DNA of 64,000 nucleotides, taken from positions 1 through 64,000 of the forward strand of contig JAXHSW010000011.1 in assembly GCA_034190295.1 (NCBI GenBank). The letters are read 5' to 3'. The translations under genes and the position numbers were made by a program. Source of the DNA: Okeania sp034190295. Its GTDB lineage: Bacteria; Cyanobacteriota; Cyanobacteriia; Cyanobacteriales; Microcoleaceae. A model generated the notes under the pieces. The model was not told the DNA's origin, did no database searches, and saw nothing but the letters and a program-made list of their open reading frames with translations. Shown piece after piece: positions 8,502 through 17,038 of this stretch. Position 1 is the stretch's first letter, and every line of letters begins with the position of its first letter.

Positions 8502-9656
8502 ATGACTACCGCTACAGTAAGTACAAGACGACACTTAACAGACAATGCTTTAATTGAGAGTGACAGTTCCGATCTAATCTCTCAGTTTTGGCAACAATGG
8601 CAAGAAAGTCAAGACCAACTTTATCGTTGCTGTCTCAAGATGATGAATTTTAACCGAGCGGATGCGGAGGATGCTCTGAGTCGGGCAATGCTGAAAGCTT
8701 GGGAGAAGGTGCAAAAGTTCGGGGGTAAAATTGCTAATTTAAAAGCTTGGTTATATCGGGTGACTCGTAATTTTTGTCTCGATATTATTAGAGAAGGTTC
8801 TCGGGGTGCTGTTGGTGTGGAAAGTATTGAATGGGTGGGTAATACTGAGGAAATTAGTACCGCAGCAACAGTGGAATGTCCGGAGTCTGTTTTGGAGAGA
8901 GAGGAGAGGTCTGCTGAGATACGAAAGGCGATCGCTGAATTACCAGAAAAGTTGCGGGAGACTTTTGTTTTACATTTTGATCGAGAGCTTTCCCATAAAG
9001 AAATTGCCGAACAGCAAGGGATATCTTATGATAATGTCTGCAAGCGGATATCTTTGGCGCGCAAACAGCTTAAACGGAGGTTGAGTCAGTATTTTCGAGA
9101 TTCGGAGTTGGAAGTAGGAGCAAACGGTCCTTCGCCCCTACAGGTGTCAGTGGAGAGTCAGTCACCTACCCCAGAAGAAAATGGGGAAAAGCAGCAGATA
9201 ATGGAGCAAGACGATAAGAATGTGTTGGAGACGGAGACTGTATCGGTTGAAAGTGAGATAGGGAAAATTCAACCAATTTCAAATAATAATTCTATATTTA
9301 GTTGCCATTCCATTACTCCATCAGGCGATCGCTCTATCTCTCCATCACAACCAGAAGTAGAAAAGTCAGAGAGTGTTGATAGTTTAGGAGAGTTAGATCG
9401 AGTCCGGATAATTAGTGATGAAAAAACCTATCCTCGTTGCACAGAGCAAATCTCTCTATTTTCCCCTCTCCCCGCTCCCTTATTTATAAGTATTCAACCG
9501 GAGATGAGATTAAAAGCGATGGTTGGGTTGAATATTACTGATGTAGTTAATGTTAGTAGAGACCCACCTTTATTATCCAGACTGTCTGTTTTTTGGCAGA
9601 ATTTGATGCAGGGTTTGGGATGGAAAGGAGGAGGAAGGGCGATCGCCTTTCTCTAA
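8502..9656 (+). CDS. ECF-like sigma-70 family factor with repeat-derived C-terminal segment
   Basis: This is an RNA polymerase sigma factor of about 384 residues. Region 2 is seen at about 20-95 (DQLYRCCLKMMNFNRADAED, LKAWLYRVTRNFCLDIIRE). Region 4 is at about 140-200 (LPEKLRETFVLHFDRELSHK then EIAEQQGISYDNVCKRI). A long low-complexity tail follows. ATG 8502 was chosen over 8493 because the encoded N-terminus then aligns residue for residue with the paralogue at 25228. Bases 9396-9512 are a copy of the mobile element M, read in frame without a stop and giving RVRIISDEKTYP ... PLFISIQPE. Its C-terminus is about 40 residues shorter than the paralogue, ending just after a GCGATCGC site. It lies at the left border of the oxidase island. 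A regulatory role there is inferred from position. Confidence 0.88.
   Translation: MTTATVSTRRHLTDNALIESDSSDLISQFWQQWQESQDQLYRCCLKMMNFNRADAEDALSRAMLKAWEKVQKFGGKIANLKAWLYRVTRNFCLDIIREGSRGAVGVESIEWVGNTEEISTAATVECPESVLEREERSAEIRKAIAELPEKLRETFVLHFDRELSHKEIAEQQGISYDNVCKRISLARKQLKRRLSQYFRDSELEVGANGPSPLQVSVESQSPTPEENGEKQQIMEQDDKNVLETETVSVESEIGKIQPISNNNSIFSCHSITPSGDRSISPSQPEVEKSESVDSLGELDRVRIISDEKTYPRCTEQISLFSPLPAPLFISIQPEMRLKAMVGLNITDVVNVSRDPPLLSRLSVFWQNLMQGLGWKGGGRAIAFL
9396..9512. repeat. Element M copy inside the first sigma gene
   Basis: GTCCGGATAATTAGTGATGA at the left and TATTCAACCGGAGATGAGAT at the right match element M ends with a few substitutions. The element lies wholly within the coding sequence, and translation continues through it. 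Confidence 0.8.
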
Positions 9657-10187
9657 AAACTATTGTACAATAGTTTTACTGATACTTTTGTGCAAAACTG
9701 TTGCGTTTGAGTTTAGCGATCGCCTATTTTATTTCCTTGAGAGCCAACCCTATTTCTGCAGATAATCTTCTATCCTACTGAGTGAGTTGATTTGCACCAG
9801 TTTTGGAGTTAATGAGGTACAAAATTTTAGGACTTTAGGGAGTAGGGAGTAGGGAAAAAAAGATTAATTTTAAAACTGTATAGCAATGTGCGCTGGCTTA
9901 TGTACAAATTACAAGAACTGTCCAATAGCTAAAAGTCTTATATTATTCCGACGGAATGCTTGCGCAAACGGTTTTTTATTCCCCCTGTTGCCTATTGCCT
10001 GCGCACAGCGCTATACCTCACTATCCTAAAAAGTGATTTAAATTCTATAACTAGAAAAAATCAGAAATTGACAGTGGGAACAGTCTTATAGATGTAGTGC
10101 TCACGAGAGTAATCACTACCCCAGCTAGGAAGCTCAATCAAGCACAATAGCAAATTTGCCAATCTTCACATTAGGAGGAAATTAACT
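9657..10187. other. Intergenic region
   Basis: No gene is seen. It includes a GAATGCTTGCGCAAACGG insertion module (about 9954-9974). An AGGAGG ribosome-binding site at 10173-10178 belongs to the next gene. Confidence 0.6.
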
Positions 10188-10388
10188 GTGATCCAACAAG
10201 AAGCATTTGTTCTTTATTTTGCAGACACAGGTCATACAAATCTTTCAGATCTAAACTCTAAACTTTCTCAGGGATACCAAGTTGTTACTATTAGCCCCAT
10301 GAGTGGTACAGGCGAAAGTGGGACTGAAACACCACAAAGTCCGTTCCCCTATTCAAGGGCAGTAGTGATTTTAAGTAAATCCTCTTAA
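10188..10388 (+). CDS. Small hypothetical protein
   Basis: The 66-residue ORF starts with GTG 10 bases after a strong AGGAGG, which supports translation. The sequence has FVLYFADTG, then LNSKLSQGYQVVTISPMSGT, and ends in a hydrophobic strand RAVVILSKS. The pattern (LNxxLxxGYxVVxxxPMxG ... AVVILxK) is faintly like the small DUF4177-type fold, but I do not recognise the family. There are no Cys residues, no signal peptide and no TM segment. A hairpin pair follows immediately, so it looks like its own transcript. Confidence 0.6.
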   Translation: MIQQEAFVLYFADTGHTNLSDLNSKLSQGYQVVTISPMSGTGESGTETPQSPFPYSRAVVILSKSS

Positions 10389-10417
10389 TTAGAGTAACCT
10401 AGAGAAGAAAGAAAATG

Positions 10418-10490
10418 GTTTAACTTAACTAAGTTAAACATTGGAGAATCTCTGTATAACTGTTCTCAATTTGTACAGAGATTTTCTGGC
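10418..10490 (+). terminator. Tandem hairpins after the small protein gene
   Basis: GTTTAACTT (10418-10426) pairs with AAGTTAAAC (10431-10439). AATCTCTGTA (10447-10456) pairs with TACAGAGATT (10474-10483), followed by a short T-rich run TTCTGGCTTTT. The second resembles a factor-independent terminator. Confidence 0.5.
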
Positions 10491-10677
10491 TTTTCTAGAT
10501 TATTTTTGAAAGAGAGGACAATCTGACTTTTCTAACTTTACGATTCGACTTTTACGACTGACAGTGTGAGATGAAAAGAGTCAAGATAGAGAGCGGAAAA
10601 GGATGCAGTATGCTCGCAAATCTTTCAACCGAAAGTTTCTAATCGTGTTCACTTTGTAAAACTGAGGAGTTGATTTG

Positions 10678-11448
10678 ATGACAGAATTAAGAATTTTAGC
10701 AGCCGGTTATGGCAAGTTCGATCATTATGAAACAGATGACTCGAACCCAGCGAACAAGGTTGCGAAAGCATTTGAGGGAGAGTTTTTAAAGGGAGATCCT
10801 GAGAAATACATACCTCACGTCAAGGGATATCATATTGTGGTCCCTGTTGTCTGGGACAAAGCATGGCCTAAAATAAAAGGAGCTGTAGAAGAACTTCAAC
10901 CCGACGCAGTGATCTGCATGGGAGCTGCTGGTGCAACAAAATTTGAACGAATGGCCAGAAACGAAGCACGTAACGATATTGCAGATGCGGATGGTAAATA
11001 TTTTCAAGGGCCATATATTGTGGATGACCACGAAAGCCTACCCTACTCAGATTCCATTAACTACAATGGGCGAGAAAAGACAAGCTCTCACTACGATAAG
11101 ACTTGTAAACCACTTGCAATGTATGCCAACGGAACGCCCACTCCTTATTTCTTTCCTACGAGACTTCCTTTTGACTACTTAGAGGATAAGATGAACAACA
11201 CATCTAATTCCAATGTCTTGAAGGTGCCCAATGCCTTCGATCAGCTTTCTTTTGATGCTGGTGGCTATCTTTGCAATCTGGCTTTCTATATGCCAGCTCT
11301 GTTTTTTCATGGAAAGGTAGGGTTTACTGGATTTTTGCACGTTGAACCTGGCAAAGACAGCATGTACGAGGAAACGGGTAAATTTATTTTCAATGAGTTC
11401 GCCCATTGGCTTCAGCGAAACTTCATTCGAGTTCCCCACGACCGCTAA
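10678..11448 (+). CDS. Pyroglutamyl-peptidase-like cysteine peptidase (family C15)
   Basis: The 256-residue protein is related to pyrrolidone carboxyl peptidases, which remove N-terminal pyroglutamate. Visible family motifs are LAAGYGKFDHYETDDSNPAN near the N-terminus and the segment IHVVPV-like YHIVVPVVW (about 52-60). A catalytic Cys context is AGGYLCNLAFY (about 195-205), and the probable catalytic His is in GFLHVEPG (about 219-226). It is longer than typical Pcp (about 215 residues), with an insert around 100-150 rich in Asp and Tyr. ATG 10678 was chosen over TTG 10675, with GAGGAG at 10664-10669. No signal peptide is seen, so it is cytoplasmic. It lies in the oxidase island; substrate is unknown. 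Confidence 0.75.
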   Translation: MTELRILAAGYGKFDHYETDDSNPANKVAKAFEGEFLKGDPEKYIPHVKGYHIVVPVVWDKAWPKIKGAVEELQPDAVICMGAAGATKFERMARNEARNDIADADGKYFQGPYIVDDHESLPYSDSINYNGREKTSSHYDKTCKPLAMYANGTPTPYFFPTRLPFDYLEDKMNNTSNSNVLKVPNAFDQLSFDAGGYLCNLAFYMPALFFHGKVGFTGFLHVEPGKDSMYEETGKFIFNEFAHWLQRNFIRVPHDR

Positions 11449-11466
11449 AAAAAGTCAGGCAGGAAT

Positions 11467-11580
11467 GCGATCACTACTTTGCTCGGATCGACTTCTCCTC
11501 TTTGTAAGAGTCTTGGTGCAAAAGTAGGTATTGCCCAAGCTCCCAGCAGTTGCTCAATACTTTCCCCATCCTCAGACTGA
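11467..11580 (-). pseudogene. Antiporter-UspA fragment (piece 1)
   Basis: The sequence matches the minus-strand antiporter gene around its TM/Usp junction (compare 36975-37050): the segment encoding GAWAIPTFAPKLL. It is joined abruptly to the later segment TTGCTCAATACTTTCCCC (compare about 36821). The piece order suggests two tandem decayed copies. Confidence 0.6.
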
Positions 11581-11582
11581 AT

Positions 11583-11812
11583 AATACCAATTCTTAAAAG
11601 TAATACTATACTTAGGTAACACTTCAGTTATTAAGTTATTAACACTAACTTTATCATTTTTTGCTAATTAGCAGCCCAGTTAATGTTAATTATTCTTATG
11701 TTTACTTCTCCCCCACTTCCCAATTCCCCTACTTCCCCTCCACGGTCGGGGTTAGGGGTGGGTCCCCTACTCAAGAAAATGTAGAAAAATTTTTGAGAAA
11801 TGGTATAACGTG
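11583..11812. repeat. Insertion of repeat DNA between antiporter fragments
   Basis: This AT-rich segment with CCCCTACTTCCCCTCCACGG and GGGTGGGTCCCC splits a decayed antiporter copy. The 100-residue ORF at 11661-11963 runs from this repeat into the fragment and is not a gene. Confidence 0.45.
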
Positions 11813-11945
11813 CAAAACCACTACTTCCCCATCACAACGTCTTGCCAACTCCGCAACTTTTGACAACACATCCACAGCAAGAGGTGAAGTATCAACCGCA
11901 GCTAATAAAACAATACGACGAGCGATCGCTACTTTTGTTGGAGCG
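11813..11945 (-). pseudogene. UspA-domain fragment of antiporter (piece 2)
   Basis: On the minus strand it encodes part of ARRIVLLAAVDTSPLAVDVL then LARRCDGEVVV with small changes. It ends at an intact GCGATCGC, where other copies carry a 24-26 bp insert. Confidence 0.6.
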
Positions 11946-12094
11946 AAACAGGATGAGAAATGAACAAGGAAAAGATAAGTAGATAGGGAGTTACAAGAAA
12001 GTCCGGGTAGTAGAAAAGAAAAAATTCAGCAATAAGGAAAAAGGAACGTCTTAAAACTAGAAAAATACAAATTCTGAAATATACCCAGGAGTTA

Positions 12095-12592
12095 ATGATG
12101 AATTCACTTAACAAGTTCTTAAACCCATTCAAGATTTTTGCTGTTACTTTTGCCTTGTTGCTATGCTTTTTCTCGTCACCAGCAATAGCTGGAGAAAGTT
12201 GTCTAATTGAAGGACCAGCTTCGATTCACGATGGATCTTTCGAGGTTCTGACAATTAGTGATATTCCAGAAGATTTTACAGTTCGCTCTGCTATAGTTTC
12301 TTTACCTGAGGGTGAAACTGGAATAATAGATCGTATTTTAATTACCAGACCAGATGAAGGAAAAGGTTGTCCTGGGGCTGGGAGTAAGGTAGTAGATGGT
12401 ACACCAGTTTGTGTAGAATTTGGTTGTTCTGGGATCAAAGTAGAAAATGGTACTAATTTAGTAGCAGCTTGTGGCGGTCCTGCTGTATTAAAAGCTGCAG
12501 AAACAACATACCAAGCAGAAGGAAGCCATTTTAAACCTCAAGGTACCTTTGATAATTTTTTGATCGATCTCTGTGATGATTTCGCTAGCTAA
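12095..12592 (+). CDS. Small secreted protein, unknown
   Basis: The 165-residue protein has a clear Sec signal peptide: basic start, hydrophobic FAVTFALLLCFFSSPAIAG, predicted cleavage after AIA (about residue 32). The mature part has at least six Cys residues (GESCLIEG, GKGCPGAG, PVCVEFGCSG, VAACGG, LCDDF), so disulphide bonds outside the cytoplasm are likely. GGAG-type RBS lies just upstream of tandem ATGs at 12095 and 12098. I do not recognise a family. It sits between the C15 peptidase and a membrane protein in the oxidase island. Confidence 0.7.
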   Translation: MMNSLNKFLNPFKIFAVTFALLLCFFSSPAIAGESCLIEGPASIHDGSFEVLTISDIPEDFTVRSAIVSLPEGETGIIDRILITRPDEGKGCPGAGSKVVDGTPVCVEFGCSGIKVENGTNLVAACGGPAVLKAAETTYQAEGSHFKPQGTFDNFLIDLCDDFAS

Positions 12593-12735
12593 AACTAAAA
12601 ATAGACCGCGAGTGTTCTCATTTCCATCAAAGCCTTATTTTAGGCTGGATATTTGAATACAAATGTCTATAGAAGTTAGGGAAGTCTTATACCTTCCCTT
12701 CCCTAGAAAAACCTCAATCAAATTAGGAATAAAAT

Positions 12736-13617
12736 ATGTCTAATTTAACTACCAATAATGATGAAAAAATTTTTAGTAATAGTTTAATTATTATTACTAT
12801 CTGTTTCGCGATCGCGTTATTGGGTTTTGCTTATGTTTTAGTAAAGTTACCAGAAATCACACCAGAACAAATAGAAATTTACCAAAAAGGAACCTGCATT
12901 CAGGGGGGTTGGAGATATGCCTTAATCGTAACTCATGTTTTAACTTTTATACTCATTCCTTTGGCAATGAGAATTTTTTACCAAGCATTAAATAATTTAA
13001 AATTACCGTTAAAAACTATTTTTGCTTCTCAACTAGGGCTGGCTTTTATAATGGTATCTATTGCCTCTGAAATTGGCTGGCACGTAACTCAATGTTGGTA
13101 TTACCAGAATGATTTTACGATGCTTAATTTCATGTTTTACTTTTTCTTGATTTCTGCCTTCGCCTTGTGGGCTGACGGTTTAAGTCAAGAGACAAATGCA
13201 ATAACTAATGTAATTAATATCGTTTTTGCCCTTGGTTTATTAGCTATTTCTATTTTGTATCCCATCGGTTATAAAACCGATAATCCTAGCTTAAAAATTC
13301 CAATTTATATTGCTTTGACTTTAGTTTTTACCGTACTTACTTATCGAGGATATAAACTCCTTCAAGATTGGAAAATTATCTTCTTTCCTATATTTTCTGT
13401 AGGAGTAAATCTATCATTTGTTTTTCTTTTAGACAAATATGGAGGCGACCCTTATCATCCTCAAATTGTTTATAATGCCTTATTTCATATTCTCCACGAT
13501 TTCGGAGGTACGCAAGCTGGAGTTGCTATTTTCACTTGGTTAGTTTATCAGAAAGGAATTCTTCAAGTTCAAAAAACCACAAGTAATGAAACTCAATTAT
13601 TAGAATCACAGATATAA
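12736..13617 (+). CDS. Multi-TM protein with CREST-like His pattern
   Basis: This 293-residue integral membrane protein has about seven hydrophobic segments (near 18-37, 62-85, 93-112, 128-146, 158-177, 189-206, 217-232, with a last one near 258-276). An acid/His pair sits in a membrane segment as SEIGWH (about 112-117). A late helix begins HILHDFGG (about 254-261). Paired Glu/His and HxxxH-type residues in membrane helices are the mark of the CREST superfamily of membrane hydrolases (alkaline ceramidase and relatives). I infer only a resemblance, and the spacing HILHD is HxxH. It is followed 54 bp later by a membrane-anchored alpha/beta hydrolase, so the two are probably co-transcribed. The exact family is not recognised. 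Confidence 0.65.
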   Translation: MSNLTTNNDEKIFSNSLIIITICFAIALLGFAYVLVKLPEITPEQIEIYQKGTCIQGGWRYALIVTHVLTFILIPLAMRIFYQALNNLKLPLKTIFASQLGLAFIMVSIASEIGWHVTQCWYYQNDFTMLNFMFYFFLISAFALWADGLSQETNAITNVINIVFALGLLAISILYPIGYKTDNPSLKIPIYIALTLVFTVLTYRGYKLLQDWKIIFFPIFSVGVNLSFVFLLDKYGGDPYHPQIVYNALFHILHDFGGTQAGVAIFTWLVYQKGILQVQKTTSNETQLLESQI

Positions 13618-13671
13618 AATTTTTTCTCAGTTTTTCATTTGTCAAAAATATCAGAGTAAATGAGGTAAAAA

Positions 13672-15681
13672 ATGGATTCTATTTTGGAAAAAATTTATCC
13701 TGTAGGACATCTAATTGTAGCGATAGTTGAATTAATTCTTTTGCTTTTTGCTTACCCTTTCTTTCGGATATCAAAGAATTGGGCAATGATTGTCTTACCA
13801 ATTGTATTAATTAGTTCGATTTACGATAATTTAATTCTCTTTAGTGGTAAGTTTATTGGTCAAGGAGAACTATTAGAAAACCTTTCTCAAATACGGTATT
13901 TACTCCATTACCTAATTCTCCCTTTATTCATTATTGTTGCTATTGAGTTAGCTTTCGCTTCAGGTGCTCAATGGGCTAATAAATTTGTCAGAGTTTCATC
14001 TTGGCTACTGGCTTTTGGGCTGGCAGGATATGATGTGATTAAAAACTTTTTCGGACTAGAGTTAAAACCAGAAACTTTTGCTGGTGTTTTGCGTTATGTT
14101 CCAGTAGACGGAAAAATACCAATTATAACTATAATAATTAATGTTTTTGTCTTATTAATTGGTATAGGAATTTGGGTAAGAACAAAAAATTGGCGTTGGT
14201 TATTTATTGGAGCTTTAATTAGTTTATTAGGTAATGCTTTACCTTCAGCACAAGTAGGCCCTCTGACTGGTGATATTGCTGAATGTATTTTGGCTCTGAG
14301 TTTATTATTAACACAGTACCATTTGGAAGATGATATAGACGAACCAATCCCTACTCCTCAACCTCCTGAAGGATGGGAATATGCAGAATATTCTGGTTAT
14401 CAAGTATTCTGGAAAAATGTGAATAAAAAAGATGAAAAAGATAAAATAATTTATACAATTTATCAAGTAGGCAGTCATAAAAAAGGTAACTTTGTGAGAA
14501 TTTACGCTCCTCAAAAACCCTGCAAAAAAGATGGTAAATTAAAAGTTATTACATACTTACATGGTTTCTCCCTCTGTTTGCCACAATTTTATGAACAACA
14601 TTTAGAATATTTAGCTACAGAAGGCATATATGTCTTTTTTCCTGATTATCAAAAGAGTGATTATCCAGACTTTCCCAAAGACAACGAAACATTAGAAACA
14701 GCCAAAACATCTCGCCCCACTTTAAAAAAATGGTTATATAATAGTGGAGTGTTATTTATGAAATTAATTTTACGACGTGAAGTTAATAAACAAGAATTAA
14801 AAAAATTAATAAAAAAGGGTGTCTGGAGAGGATTGAGACTTGCTTTAGGTACATCATTCTTGATTGTTGTGGCGAATATTATCTCTTTGTTTAACCGCCA
14901 ATATGGTAAGAACTTGATTAGCATGATTACTACTGTTATATATAGCCTAATCAACGCCCCAATAGAATGGCTTGGTTTTGCTATTGATTCCACAGTAATA
15001 GGGTGGGAAAAATTGTGCGATCGCAGTAAAGAAGTTCAAAAGTTAGACTTATCTGAACAAGAGATAGATTTTTATGTATTCGGTCATTCTTTGGGTGGTC
15101 TTTTAGCTCTTAGCTGGCCTTATTATTTAAAAGAAAATCCAGATCAAAAACTAGAAAAATTTCATCCCAAACAGATAATTACTGCCGATCCAGCACCCAA
15201 TACTCTGAGGGGTATTCCTAAACCCATAGTAGCGATTTTAGGGATTTTTCGGCTTCCTTTTGTAACAGAACCTTTGAAAATTGAAAAGACAGGATGTGAG
15301 CTAAAAATTCCCACAGGCATTTTACACGGAAACGACGATAAAATTGTTAAACCTACTGAATGGGTAAAATCTCCTCGCTCTCAAGAAAAAGGTTCATTCT
15401 TTGACATTGCTTCAACAGAGAAAAATATTTATTTTTCTACATCTAATAAAGAGGAAAATTTAATAGCTAACCATAATGAATCTGTCACTAACACAAAATA
15501 TTATGGAGACGGTTTTATGAATAATTTTGGTGGAGCAAAGCACGGACAAAATGCTTATAATTGTCAATATATTTATCCTGCAGTTCTAGCGGTAGTTATG
15601 GATGATGTACAAGCCAATGAATTAAAGGATGGTGATGGGTTTGAACTAAAAGATTTTAAAATTCTTGATGAACCAACATAG
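13672..15681 (+). CDS. Membrane-anchored alpha/beta hydrolase
   Basis: The 669-residue protein joins an N-terminal membrane domain (about six TM segments in residues 1-215) to an alpha/beta hydrolase. The hydrolase shows an oxyanion-type TYLHGFSLCLP (about 295-305) and VFFPDYQKSDYP. The nucleophile elbow is GHSLGG (Ser near 472). A probable acid lies in GILHGNDDKIVKP (about 548-560) and a probable His in GGAKHGQNAY (about 624-633). Two more hydrophobic stretches lie between (near 388-402 and 412-440). A GAGGT RBS precedes the ATG. Lipid or ester substrate is inferred from the membrane location and the neighbour; nothing shows the real substrate. Confidence 0.75.
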   Translation: MDSILEKIYPVGHLIVAIVELILLLFAYPFFRISKNWAMIVLPIVLISSIYDNLILFSGKFIGQGELLENLSQIRYLLHYLILPLFIIVAIELAFASGAQWANKFVRVSSWLLAFGLAGYDVIKNFFGLELKPETFAGVLRYVPVDGKIPIITIIINVFVLLIGIGIWVRTKNWRWLFIGALISLLGNALPSAQVGPLTGDIAECILALSLLLTQYHLEDDIDEPIPTPQPPEGWEYAEYSGYQVFWKNVNKKDEKDKIIYTIYQVGSHKKGNFVRIYAPQKPCKKDGKLKVITYLHGFSLCLPQFYEQHLEYLATEGIYVFFPDYQKSDYPDFPKDNETLETAKTSRPTLKKWLYNSGVLFMKLILRREVNKQELKKLIKKGVWRGLRLALGTSFLIVVANIISLFNRQYGKNLISMITTVIYSLINAPIEWLGFAIDSTVIGWEKLCDRSKEVQKLDLSEQEIDFYVFGHSLGGLLALSWPYYLKENPDQKLEKFHPKQIITADPAPNTLRGIPKPIVAILGIFRLPFVTEPLKIEKTGCELKIPTGILHGNDDKIVKPTEWVKSPRSQEKGSFFDIASTEKNIYFSTSNKEENLIANHNESVTNTKYYGDGFMNNFGGAKHGQNAYNCQYIYPAVLAVVMDDVQANELKDGDGFELKDFKILDEPT

Positions 15682-15968
15682 ATAATTTACCGAATAATTA
15701 ATAATTAATAATTAAATAATTCGCGCCTTGAAACCTCCCTTTAGCAATGGATAATTGACAATTGATAATTGATAATTCAAGAGTTATAAAGTTAGAGAGG
15801 AGCGAGAATTATTTCATTATCAACTATCCATTATCCATTAATACTATTTCCCGATCTCCAATTCCGTAACGGTTTTAACCAGAGGTAATTATCAATTATC
15901 CATTATTAATTATTAATTGTTGAAAGGACTTACGCAAATTGACTTTTAAAGCACCATTTATAGGGGTA

Positions 15969-16136
15969 ATATCATGTCCGGTTAAATACTTATTATTAAG
16001 ATAGTAGGGGAGCGGGGGAGTAGGGGAGTAGGGGAGTAGGGGAGTAGGGGAGCGGGGGAGTAGGAGAAATAGAAAGATTTACTGTTTAAGCACTCGTGAT
16101 AAGTTTTTTTCATCACTAATTATCCGGACATGATAT
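15969..16136. repeat. Element M copy with tandem 8-mer core
   Basis: ATATCATGTCCGG at the left and CCGGACATGATAT at the right bound it; orientation is inverted relative to copy 1. The core has eight tandem copies of AGTAGGGG/AGCGGGGG at 16003-16066. Confidence 0.75.
16003..16066 (+). repeat. Tandem 8-bp G-rich array
   Basis: Eight units of AGTAGGGG or AGCGGGGG run head to tail. Such regular G-tracts could form a G-quadruplex and vary in copy number by slippage (inference). Confidence 0.7.
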
Positions 16137-16138
16137 AA

Positions 16139-16635
16139 ATAGTATTCTTTCTCGCCATAGGATAGCCTTTCTTTCCTAGGATTTGAGCCTGGCAATTCTT
16201 ATAGAACCTTTCAATAGCTGCCCAGGCTCTATCAGCGCGAGCAAGTGCAAGCCAATTGAATTCAGCTTTTTTGCCCAAGGAAAATCGAGATTATCTGCTA
16301 AGATTTTACCGAAGAATTAAATAATTAAATAAATAAATAATTAAATAATTCAGGTTGAAAGCCTCCCCTTTCAAGGGGAAAAAAAGAAATTTTTTCCTTT
16401 TATTCAATCCTATCCGTTTTTAGGGAGAGGTAATTATCAATTATCCATTATCAATTATCAATTATTGAAAGTATTTGTAGGCATCACTACGACTCAAAAT
16501 CGGCCTGTCAATCCATGCTTTGATGATGCTATTGCGGACAAAACGCCCCGTACGAATAGCCTCATCCAGCTTTTCGTATTGGACTTTTTCTCCTTCTAAT
16601 TTCATCTCATAAACCAGCATGGTTTTATTGAGCAT
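16139..16635 (-). pseudogene. tnpB relic (IS891/IS605-type), interrupted by a repeat
   Basis: Minus-strand translation gives the TnpB N-terminus MLVYEMKLEGEKVQYEKLDE and then AIRTGRFVRNSIIKAWIDR. The match stops at KYFQ (16463). It resumes after a 150-bp repeat insert as KILADNLDFPWAKKLNS, then shifts frame to ARADRAWAAIERFYKNC and GKKGYP near 16150. Nothing C-terminal remains. The start is ATG 16620 or 16635. It is dead. Confidence 0.7.
16309..16462. repeat. Repeat inserted in the tnpB relic
   Basis: The AT-rich insert contains GAAAGCCTCCCCTTTCAAGG and AATTATCAATTATCCATTA motifs. It splits the TnpB reading frame between KYFQ and KILADN. Confidence 0.55.
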
Positions 16636-16725
16636 ACCTACGATGATATTGTAGTATTAAAAGCTAGAAAATAACAACTAATTAGCCAAAAAAGCCGTCC
16701 TGAAAGGACGGGGATGTAAACCCAT

Positions 16726-16838
16726 TTTTTTCGGTAAAAAAGAGTCAGAAAATAATATTGAGTAACGTCTAGTATTTAGAAAGCAAAAAACAGTGGCAAC
16801 TTAAAGTCCACCAAAAACCCCATTATAATCTATGGGTG
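16726..16838 (+). promoter_or_regulatory. Shared leader sequence, copy A (upstream of amine oxidase)
   Basis: TTTTTTCGG, then GAGTCAGAAAAT, then GAGTAACGTCTAGTATTT and GAAAGCAAAAAAC recur at 24932 and 35471. A 3-prime part with AACCCCATT.TAATCTATGGG is shared only with 24932. The end is about 200 bp before the amine oxidase ATG. Confidence 0.45.
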
Positions 16839-17038
16839 TATGGGTAGTTTTTTTGCTTTCTCTACTTAATTTACCAAAACTGTTATCTATCTTTCAGCTT
16901 GCTTACTTCTCTGTGAGATATGAACTTTTCTATTTGCTGGAAGTTGCTGTGGCGACACCCGACAAATAAATAGGAAGAGGAATTTCAAATTGTAACAGTT
17001 ATAGAACAAAAACCAATCGTTTATAAGGAACAGAAAAC

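Larger units (their letters stand above)
15682..17038. other. Repeat-filled spacer before the amine oxidase
   Basis: It contains ATTAATTATT-type runs (15690-15925), half a J repeat at 15923, an M element with an 8-mer array, a broken tnpB relic on the minus strand, and a leader sequence shared with two other genes. An AAGGAA RBS at 17025-17030 serves the next gene. Confidence 0.7.

Noticed and set aside
11661..11963. 100-residue ORF
   Set aside because: It joins a repeat to an antiporter fragment read on the wrong strand.
16003..16066. Regular repeat array that could be taken for CRISPR
   Set aside because: Units are 8 bp with no spacers; it is a simple tandem repeat in an M element.
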